Assembly (NCBI GenBank): GCA_963930645.1 | Contig: OZ005648.1 | Coordinates: 104,853,167-104,917,166, forward strand | Direction of reading: 5' to 3' | Origin: Salticus scenicus | Lineage: Eukaryota; Arthropoda; Arachnida; Araneae; Salticidae | DNA length: 64,000 nucleotides | In this document: piece after piece, positions 56,463 to 64,000 of the stretch | How positions within the stretch are numbered: the first letter of the stretch is position 1 | How the letters are laid out: each line of letters begins with the position of its first letter | The notes under the pieces: generated by a model | Seen by the model: only the letters and a program-made list of their open reading frames with translations | Told to the model about the DNA's origin: nothing | The model's database searches: none | Translations under genes and position numbers: made by a program

Positions 56463-56922
56463 TTCTTATGTAAAATGACCTCCTGAATCCGAATATGACG
56501 CCAAATTGTGCCCTATCACCCACCGTGTTTTAGGAATAGCCCCCCTATTTTTATCATTTTTCGGTGATTTTATGGCTATAAATTCGATTTTTAGGAGGGA
56601 GGGAGTATTAATTTAACCGTTAAATGTCTTTTGAGGGACTACAGTGTTGGAAAATTGTAAAACATGGGGGGGGGGGTTGCCTCTGAAATTATGCATTACA
56701 TATCTTTTTTTTTTAATCTAATATTAATGTTATTTTTTAAACGTTATATATTTTTGTTTTTAGGTGATAAATTAATTATTTTTCATTCTTCAAATAAAAT
56801 TCATGGTCATAAAATTATCGAAAGGTGAAAAAAAAAATGAGGTGTGGTGTAGCTAGAAAACGGTGGGTGACTGTGCAAAGTGGGAGTCATATTCGGATTC
56901 AGGAGGTCATTTTACGTAAGAA
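56463..56922. repeat. Long-inverted-end repeat, copy 2 (partner 16114-16655)
   Basis: The left arm TTCTTATGTAAAATGACCTC pairs with the right arm ending ...ATTTTACGTAAGAA over about 65 bp, including 'caccgt' against 'acggtg'. The interior shares 'ttttatggctataaattcgatt', 'ccgttaaatgtcttttgaggga' and a G-run (56667-56676) with copy 1. Confidence 0.85.
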
Positions 56923-57299
56923 TCAGTAAGAATGGTAACAGACCTCGAAAAATACTTTTTTTTTTTTTTTTTTTGCATAGCAGTGTATTAGGTCATGGTT
57001 GTTTAAGGATTTTTTATACTCATTTGAAATTTAAAAATTAGCAATGAAATAAGTAAAAAGTATTTCCTAAAAATGAAAAATGTTTTTTTTTTTCTGTAAT
57101 TAATTGTTCTTAGAGTAAATTTCAATTATATAAAGTAAAACAGGTTGTTTGTTAAAGATAAATAGCAACTGGGTGCCAAACAGTGTTTTTACATTTTGTT
57201 GAAAACAAACTGAAGCTTGCCAACTGAAGCTTCAGTTAGTAATATTATAACTTGTTTGCAATCTTTAATTTGTGGTAACGTCGGTCACATAGAACATGA

Positions 57300-57400
57300 T
57301 TACTAATGCCTCTAAATGCCTCTAAATATTTTAATCCGAATAAGTGCAGTTTTTCATGAAAATGTGTGATCTGGTCACGCACAGTGCCCTCTATCAACAA
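57300..57400 (-). repeat. Dispersed repeat, minus copy of 7413-7540
   Basis: The minus strand reads 'gatagagggcactgtgcgtgacca' then 'cacattttcatgaaaaactg', matching the 7.4 kb copy. It lies immediately left of the Penelope-like arm. Confidence 0.7.
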
Positions 57401-57462
57401 ATAGTTTAATTAAAACCCGAATAAACTACTACGTCAGAAACGCCAAAGAAAAATATTGGAAA

Positions 57463-57508
57463 TGCATAGAGCTGTTTCGGTAGCCTAAAGCGTACCGTCT
57501 TCAGTGCA
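57463..57508 (-). ncRNA. Hammerhead-like motif, left arm
   Basis: On the minus strand: TGCA (stem I), CTGAAGA core, imperfect stem II closed by TTTAG, GAAAC core, short stem III, CTA at the cleavage position, TGCA. The cleavage-site stem III differs from the other copies (CTA for GTA), so this copy is probably inactive. Confidence 0.4.
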
Positions 57509-57647
57509 AAAAGGATTCTGAATCAGGAGAAGTGCTCGTATTTATAGGAGAGGGGCCGGATTTAGTACAACAAATATGATTACGGGAAAGGTGGGGAGAG
57601 TGGCCAATAGGAATTTAGGAAAGTTAGCTGTGTAAACACTAGAAAAA

Positions 57648-57890
57648 TTAAGAAAATGTGGACTGAACATACAATTTCCAACAGTCAGACAAATAGGGAA
57701 TAGCGAAATCACAATTTACAAGGTTTTTAAAATTTTTATAAATATGAAAAGCATCAAAGAAATCGAGTTCATGAATGGATTTAGGTCTGCAAATTATTTT
57801 AGCTGAATTAAATTTAAAATTATGATTTTCCTCCCAGCAATGTTTAGAAATAGCCGATTTGTTGGTTTCTTGTTTGCGGACGTAATTCAT
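57648..57890 (-). pseudogene. Penelope-like C-terminal (GIY-YIG endonuclease) fragment
   Basis: The 80-codon frame contains NKSAISKHCWEENHNFKFNS, then AKIICRPKSIHELDFFDAFH and NLVNCDFAIPYLSDCWK. This is the characteristic C-terminal end of Penelope-like polyproteins, from the 'SAI..H' block of the GIY-YIG endonuclease through 'E..F...N..LVN.D...P.LS..W'. The endonuclease nicks target DNA for priming. The GIY and YIG motifs themselves and the reverse transcriptase lie upstream and are lost. There are no stops inside, so decay is recent or slight. Confidence 0.8.
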
Positions 57891-58013
57891 ATGTTCTTTT
57901 AGACGAAATTCCTATTGGCCACTCTTCCCACCTTTCCCGTAATCCTATTGGTTTTACTAAATCCGGCCCCTCTCCTATAAATGCGAGCACTTCTCCTGAT
58001 TCAGAATCCTTTT

Positions 58014-58059
58014 TGCACTGAAGACGGTACGCTTTAGGCTACCGAAACAGCTGTATGCA
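58014..58059 (+). ncRNA. Hammerhead-like motif, right arm
   Basis: TGCA pairs with the distal TGCA as stem I. CTGAAGA fits CUGANGA. GGTA-GC pairs with GC-TACC as a bulged stem II. GAAAC is followed by AGCT and GTA, giving a minimal stem III and an NUH cleavage triplet. An extra C after CTGAAGA is non-canonical. Penelope-like elements are known to carry hammerheads; activity here is not established. Confidence 0.45.
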
Positions 58060-58199
58060 TTTCCAATATTTTTCTTTGGCGTTTCTGACGTAGTAGTTTA
58101 TTCGGGATTTAATATTCCAACGCCAAGTCTCCTGTTATTAAATAGTTTAATTATTTTTGTAACCCCTCTCCCCACACCAAAAAAAAAAAAAAAAAAAAA

Positions 58200-58306
58200 A
58201 AAAAAACTTCACGAGAATGATTTTTTCGCAAACTGCATTCAATTCTATCAATTTATTCAATAGTTGGTGAATTTTTAAAATGTCTACAGACTTACGGGAC
58301 ACCCTG
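58200..58306 (-). mobile_element. mariner-type 5' end fragment
   Basis: On the minus strand TA is followed by CAGGGTGTCCCGTAAGTC, a typical mariner terminal repeat, then about 85 bp of leader ending at a polyT (polyA on plus, 58180-58206). No transposase or second end is present. Confidence 0.55.
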
Positions 58307-58696
58307 TACATTGTTATAGTGCATTTAGTCTGTATATTTATGTTATTTTCAGTAGTAAATTTTTTATTTACATTTAGTCTGATTTTATCAGTCAAGTAAA
58401 AAAAAAAAAAAAAAACGAATGAGGCGAAATAACCATTATAAAAAACATAAAATAGTTGTACTTTTATTCAATGAAAGAACTTAAAGTGAAATCGGTATCG
58501 TTTTCCAAAATTATCCTCTTGCATGTTAAATTTGAGGCAACACCATACCATCGAAATTGAAATAGCTCTTTCATAATAGTCCTCCTGCGTATGATGATTT
58601 TTTTTTTTTAATATTATGCTCTATATTTTGAGATAGGGTTTTTAGGAATTCCTTCGTAGATGAATAACTCTCAGAATATATATATATATATAACCG

Positions 58697-58894
58697 CACT
58701 TGCCAGCATCCTCAATAATATTCCGTAGTGTTGCTAGTCCCGCCTTTTTTCTCACAGCAGTAAATTTGTAGAGTAATATTCTCCAAATGCAATTACGATC
58801 AAATAAGACGAAAAGTACTCTAAAATAATACTGGTGTAAATAAGAATACGTGGCTAATGATACTACGGAATATTAATTAGGATGTTGGCAAGTA
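58697..58894. mobile_element. Small foldback MITE (ACTTGCCAGCATCCT ends)
   Basis: The left end CACTTGCCAGCATCCT...'aatattccgtagt' is mirrored by the right end 'actacggaatatt...aggatgttggcaagta'. The arms are about 45 bp with a few mismatches. 198 bp, no ORF. Confidence 0.75.
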
Positions 58895-59087
58895 TGTAAA
58901 ACTGATGCAACTGTTCAGCAAAACCGCGCTCTAGAGATGAAGCCTTTCACCAAAAGTCAGTATGGATGATAATTTTGACGGCAAAAACTAAACTAATGCA
59001 TTTATTGGTTACTTCTATTGAGCAGATGAAACTGGGAAAATACAATCTAATCTAAGGCAATGTTTACGATATGAGCAAGAATTTCTA

Positions 59088-59342
59088 TCACATTGATATA
59101 GTGCGACCACGTTTCCTACAACTAGCAGTGAGGCCGAGTCCAAAAGTTTGGAGGGATGCAAAATTGGCCGAAAGATAGTTATTTGGCAAACATCCAGTTA
59201 TTTGGTGTTCCCTTATCGCTTGTTTTCTCTCAGTCATCCATATTTTAACACTGGACTCGTTCAATCCGCACATGGTCGCAAGAAATGTGGTTAAAGAATA
59301 TCTGAGGAGGCTTAATTTTCCGAGCGGTATTTTAAACATCAC
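59088..59342 (-). CDS. Unidentified ORF, possible pogo/Tigger helix-turn-helix relic
   Basis: This 84-codon minus frame contains GLNESSVKIWMTERKQAIRE, which resembles the 'G(I/V)NES(S/T)VR.I...E.AIR' helix-turn-helix of pogo/Tigger transposases. The flanking residues do not extend the similarity, and no catalytic domain was found. A frame on the other strand (59272-59541) overlaps. Treat it as a possible transposase fragment; a host exon cannot be excluded. Confidence 0.25.
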   Translation of the reverse strand: MMFKIPLGKLSLLRYSLTTFLATMCGLNESSVKIWMTERKQAIREHQITGCLPNNYLSANFASLQTFGLGLTASCRKRGRTISM

Positions 59343-60352
59343 GGTTATAATCGGTTGCCACTTTGTTTGTTCTAGGCGCTATAGTAGAACACAGAACGAG
59401 ATTATTCACATTAAAAGGGGAAATTATCAGCGACTCTTGTTTGCCAACTTGTACCATAATTCACTAATAAGAGTTTTGCAGAAATACTACATATATTGTT
59501 TAATTTACTTCCATTTTATGTCGTCTAGTTTGGTTATTTAGAAAATATCAGTCACAGTTCGACACATAGTCAGAAGTGAAGGAAGTTGTGATCACTAAAT
59601 AAAAATTCATTTTTTTTTTTTTTTTTTATGATAAAGGGAATTTTGTGCAAAAATTATGAAAAGATTGAGCATTATAGAGTATACTATAAACTTGTGATAT
59701 ATCAGTTTCGGAAGTTAAGAAATTTACATGAATTCTGTATAATAAAATATTCACTATAACAAAATAGTAAGATTTATAGAATTCTGTGATTTATTCATTC
59801 AGTTATATCCGAATAAATCTGAAAAACAACAACAAATAATATTTTTAGCAAAAATTTAAATAATATAACTGAAATAATGGGTACAAATAAGATAATTGGC
59901 ATCATCACAAGAAAACAATTTAATAGAAATTTATTTCTATTCGCCAAATATTTGGAAATAAATAAATATTTTTTTTTTTTTCCCAGTAAGTTATTGATTC
60001 TCTCCATTTAATAAAGAAGAATCAAAGAGATTTGAAGTTCAGCCAAAAACTGGCATTAAATTAAATTGTTTTTTCTTTTATGAATCTGCTTCCCTTCATT
60101 GAATACATAACCTCTTTCAGAATTTATTAAATGAATAGTGGGTCATAAAATGGGGAGTTATTAATATGATGAAATATGATTCCGGGAGAAAATTTAATAT
60201 TAAAATAATGTAAAAGAAATTATTAAACCTTGCGTAAGCGGATTTTGGCTAAAATATTTTTTTTATTTGTATGATATACGATTTTATTAAAAATGTACGA
60301 AAGAGATAAAATATTTTAAAAAAGTAGTGCATTTTTAAAATAAATATATATG

Positions 60353-60405
<53 letters not shown>

Positions 60406-60842
60406 TATTATTATTATTATTATTTATTTATTTTTATTTATGAATTATTATTATTATTATTATTATTTTGTCAGATCGTAATAAAATATATTAATTATGA
60501 CAATTATTATAAATAGAATTTTTCTGTACCTGAAATCACATTGTATTTCCCTAATACAAAAAGAAATTAAATGTATTTTTTTTTTTCAGTGTGTATTTTG
60601 ATACATTGTAATTTAAAAATAAATGTACAACATTTAAGGGAACAAAGGATGATCAAAATAGATGCATTTAAAAATATCTAGATAGTTATGGTAGAATGTA
60701 CTAAGCTATGCAATACATTTAAAATAACTCATTTTACAGCATTAGAATATTAGGAATCTCAATTTTCGAGCGCTAACAGACACATTACATAGAAATGTCA
60801 GTAATTGAGAATTCTTTCTGAAAGTTTAAGGATAGATGGATG
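59343..60842. other. AT-rich spacer
   Basis: PolyT at 59609-59628, (TA)n 60344-60400 and (TTA)n 60404-60424 and 60447-60470. No gene. Confidence 0.6.
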
Positions 60843-60845
60843 GTA

Positions 60846-61065
60846 GGGCTTTAACGTCGCACTAGTGCTGAGCAGATGGGCAATTGGCGACGGTCTGGGA
60901 CACACCTCTAGAGGTGGTCCGGAGACATGTCATCACAATTTTGATACTCCACGGAAGGGATGGCTCTCCCGCTTCGGTGACTCCCAGAGGTATAATTTTG
61001 ATGGGAACATGGAGGACATTGCGTCCACGACAGATTTTACGTGCACCAGCCACCAGCCACCAGTC
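60846..61065 (-). mobile_element. SINE fragment, minus strand
   Basis: The minus strand reads the SINE body from 'ctggtgcacgtaaaat' through 'cctccatgttcc', 'gagccatccct' and 'gacatgtctccggacc' to 'gtgcgacgttaaagccc'. The tRNA-like head is missing. Confidence 0.85.
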
Positions 61066-61133
61066 ATTGAATGGAGTTTCCTTGAGGAGTTATTTGCCCT
61101 TTGAAAGGTATATTTTATCAGTAGCTGTCATTT

Positions 61134-61180
61134 TTACCCATTGCGCAGTACTAATGCGACATTAAATCCAATCAACCATT
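61134..61180 (+). mobile_element. SINE tail fragment, plus strand
   Basis: 'ttacccattgcgcagtactaatgcgacattaaatccaatcaacc' type tail (two short blocks joined) matches the 3' end of the SINE, opposite in orientation to the neighbouring copy 70 bp away. Confidence 0.75.
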
Positions 61181-61559
61181 TAATATACCCTGTCGTCCCT
61201 ATGATACGTCATGATTCAGAAAGTAAATTTATGGCCGCAAGAATTCATAATTTATCGCCACAAAATTTCGAGAAATATATTCAGTACCTTTTTTTTTTCA
61301 AAATGCGGTCTGTGAGACCGATGTTCCTGATAAGCATGATGAAAACATGTTCCAGCCAAAGGGTTAGTATAACCGAAACAATCCGAATTCCTAAAGCAGC
61401 TGTTTAGCTGTTTGCTGAATGTTCCCATGTATAATGCGATTTATTTGTATTAGATAAACATATTTTCTCATCTGACGAAATTAATAAAGCCACAATGTTT
61501 TATAAAAAACCCTTAATTTTTTATTAATTATAGTAACTGCAACATATGGAATACATATA

Positions 61560-61620
61560 CAGTCGAACCTCGTTAACGTGAACACTGTTAACGTGAATTA
61601 CTTTTAACATGAACTGTTTT
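61560..61620 (+). mobile_element. pogo/Tigger-like terminal repeat
   Basis: TA then CAGTCGAACCTCGTTAACGT. TTAACGTGAA occurs twice more in the next 35 bp with slight change. The CAG(T)..GAACCTCGTTA form is typical of pogo-type ends. No matching opposite end was found to the right. Confidence 0.5.
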
Positions 61621-61851
61621 CCACATTCCCCATCAAAATGAAGATTGGTTTAGTTATACGAAGATTATTAAAACTCGTATCTTCTAAAAGATTAGATTTC
61701 GTATAAATGCCTCCTGTTATCGTTGTAATTAAGAACATATTAAAAACGCTTTTAAAACACGTCATAAATTTTTTTATTAAAATCATATGATACAAACATT
61801 TACTAAGATTTTTTCCATTAAGTAATGGCATCATCAGGTAAGCATTTTTTA

Positions 61852-61886
<35 letters not shown>

Positions 61887-62281
61887 AGAGAGAAGAGACA
61901 GCATCTTTATACATCCGAGGATCCTGAACGATTACAGCAAAGACATCTTGAACTGAACAGAACAGGTCAACTTTTTTGTTCAGTTGACTTTTCTGAAAAT
62001 AAATTTTTAAATACTCAGAGAAATTTCTCTTGCATAATTCTTCTTCACTTATTCGATTAATTTTGGATATCCTTGTACATTAATTATAATTTGTAAACTC
62101 ATCGCATATTGTGCATAAAATCGCCAAATAAAACTTAACTAACTTTATCTATAACTCGATTTGAAGTAGATTACAAGCTTTTTCTATTATAGCCTTAATA
62201 TATTCAAATACTTCGTGCGGTGTTTTAAATGAGGATAAATGCTTCTCATAGCATATTCTGTGTGAAGCAATCTTTAATGGA
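61621..62281. other. AT-rich spacer
   Basis: PolyA then (AG)n at 61852-61893. No gene was seen. Confidence 0.55.
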
Positions 62282-62679
62282 AATATCCCACATAGCCACT
62301 TACATCCATAAGACATCTATAAACACGTATAAATTTGAAAAATGATCCATTAAACTTCTATAAATATCCTACAGCAAGACAAATGTCACTCTTTTTTACA
62401 GCCATTACATCGATAGATCTCTAAATATCCCACAATTAGACTTGTTAGATCTAAATAGATATTGAAAATATCTAAATCTTATTTTTATCTAACATGTTAC
62501 ATCTATTTGACATCGAAAAATAAGGCAAGTCTAAATTTCGTCTATATTTAAACATCTAAAAGATATCTATAATTAGTATAGGATATCCAGGACTTTTAAT
62601 GGCATTTTTTAGGTATTTTGTACCTTTTATGGATCATTTGGATGTAATTTAGATGTCTAATAGATATTAGTGGGATATT
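62282..62679. mobile_element. Foldback element with AATATCCCAC ends
   Basis: AATATCCCAC at the left and GTGGGATATT at the right (with 'tagtg') are inverted. Inside each end 'gacatct' and 'ttacatcca' are also mirrored. 'aaatatcccac' recurs internally at 62424. 398 bp, no ORF. The right end overlaps the TTAA of the next element. Confidence 0.6.
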
Positions 62680-62681
62680 AA

Positions 62682-63074
62682 CTCATTCGCGACCGCTGAC
62701 GTGAATTCACGTCATTTTAACTTCTGTAGCTAAATGCCTCTGACGTAAATTCACGTCTTTTCAGATTCTTTTCCTGGTTATCACTGATGTGAAATCTGGT
62801 TACTTAAAGAATTTCTATGGAAACAATACTTTAGTATTATTTTGATAGTATTATTAGGGTATTAATCCTTTGATAGTATTATAGATTCGTTCTAATATTA
62901 TATAACAAATCTTCATTTTAAGCTTCAGATAATTACAAGAGTGACATTTCAAAAAGCATATCTATTTTTATCCATGTTTAAACATCAAAAGTTTGCGGCA
63001 ACTAGCTTGAGTTTATTTTAATATTCCCGGCAATCAGTTTTAAAAAAGGGATAAGTATGCCGGTCGTGAAAGTG
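62682..63074. mobile_element. piggyBac-like MITE
   Basis: TTAA (62678-62681) is followed by CTCATTCGCGACCGCTGAC; the right end read in complement is CACTTTCACGACCGG, next to ATAA (a changed TTAA). 'gacgtgaattcacgtc' just inside the left end is a palindrome. 393 bp, non-coding. Related sequence at 12284. Confidence 0.6.
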
Positions 63075-64000
63075 ATAATTCCATTATGTTTATTGCACAA
63101 TTTAAATCTTTTAAATGTGCCAAAGGTAATTTTTGCCCATAAATGCAATATATTCTAATATTTCTGAATGTCCCAGTATACTAACCATATGTTTAAAATG
63201 GATAAGAAAATAACCATCATATTATACAGATTTAAAATATCGAGTTTAGATTTCTTGATAACATTTGCTTTTGAATTATAAGCTGATAAAAGCCGTTCTC
63301 TCACACACACTGACTCTTACAAAAACAATACTTTCTCTACCGTATACATCAGTAAGGAAAAGTAGAAAAGATGTCATTACAACATGAATGTTTCTTTTCT
63401 TTTCTTTTTTTTTCTTTCTTATAATTACGACGAGAGATTTATAAGATTTATTAACAGATTAGCTGTAGTACATGTAAAATTGCTTTTTCTATAAAATGAT
63501 CATTGAAAGATCTTTTTTAATATTTAATAACTTTTCTATTGTTAATGAACAATTAAATAATAATTTAAAGCAAGCGCTCATAAATCATTTAAATTTTTGA
63601 ACTTACATTTTTTAACAGATTAATTCATTTTCAAAAAGAAAATTAGCATGTTTTGAAAATTACTTTCATATATTTATTCATTTAAAAAATATATATTTTA
63701 AGCTTTATTTTCTAAACTACTTCGGACTTTTCTCAACTAAATATATATTATACTCTCTAAATTTGCAAATATAATTACATAGATGATGTATTCATTTAAG
63801 GAACACATTAGCAACTTTACATTTGAAATTTAAACTATGGTAGTTTATAATATATGTAAAGTTGTACTTCATTTCGTTAATTAAACTTATTTAACTCCTC
63901 TAATAAGGATTTGTTTTGTAAATTTATCAATTGAAATATTTAAAAAAACTTTTAAACAACTATATAAACTTTTATTTGTATTTAACATATATGTCACGAT
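63075..64000. other. AT-rich spacer
   Basis: No gene, repeat or RNA was recognised. Confidence 0.6.

Larger units (their letters stand above)
57412..58115 (-). mobile_element. Penelope-like element 3' end between inverted arms
   Basis: The left arm (57412-57615) and right arm (57903-58115) are inverted copies. Both hold 'ataaactactacgtcagaaacgcc' at the outer edge, a TGCA-CTGAAGA...GAAAC-TGCA motif, 'ggagaagtgctcg(t/c)att' and 'gccggatttagta'. The coding remnant (57890-57648, minus) lies between. Everything upstream of the C-terminus (reverse transcriptase) is missing, so this is a 5'-truncated copy with an inverted terminal segment, an arrangement seen in Penelope-like elements. The 28672-28790 segment is a further arm copy. 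Confidence 0.8.

Overview
This window reads as eukaryotic, very AT-rich, gene-poor repeat DNA. (TA)n tracts, homopolymer A/T runs and at least six transposon superfamilies point to an arthropod. The combination of tRNA-type SINEs, Penelope-like, Copia and Gypsy elements with AT-rich spacers would suit a spider or other chelicerate, but that placement is inference. I found no convincing host protein-coding gene, rRNA or functional tRNA. Almost everything recognisable is mobile DNA or its debris.

Layout. 1-8 kb: a decayed Tc1-type transposase, small inverted-repeat elements, local tandem duplications and a promoter-like cluster (about 7.8 kb). 8-15 kb: a foldback MITE, a CACTG-ended MITE, a 2.9 kb element with long inverted ends and no transposase, a Helitron-like end and a full-length SINE. 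16-22 kb: a palindromic repeat, a mariner N-terminal relic, and a decayed satellite of about 315 bp units split by a 0.9 kb Helentron-like insertion. 22-31 kb: mostly AT-rich spacer, with a tRNA-like sequence, a SINE copy and a Penelope-like fragment. 31-36 kb: a Gypsy 5' end on the minus strand, an internally deleted DD37D mariner and a piggyBac-like MITE. 36.6-42.1 kb: a complete Copia element with LTRs that look identical and one frameshift in gag. 42-47 kb: a degenerate G/C-run tandem array and a second Helentron-like copy. 47.4-55.6 kb: an 8.2 kb LTR element with 99.6% identical 948 bp LTRs and an ACACC target duplication. It has no gag-pol, and its minus strand carries decayed C2H2 zinc-finger coding sequence. 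56-64 kb: more palindromic repeats, a Penelope-like 3' end between inverted arms with hammerhead-like motifs, SINE pieces and piggyBac-like and pogo-like ends.

The two LTR elements are the youngest insertions. The Copia element appears nearly autonomous. The 47-55 kb element must depend on enzymes from elsewhere. It inserted into an older inverted-repeat element, and its cargo was apparently already degenerate when it moved. This non-autonomous LTR element with zinc-finger cargo is the most unusual object in the window.
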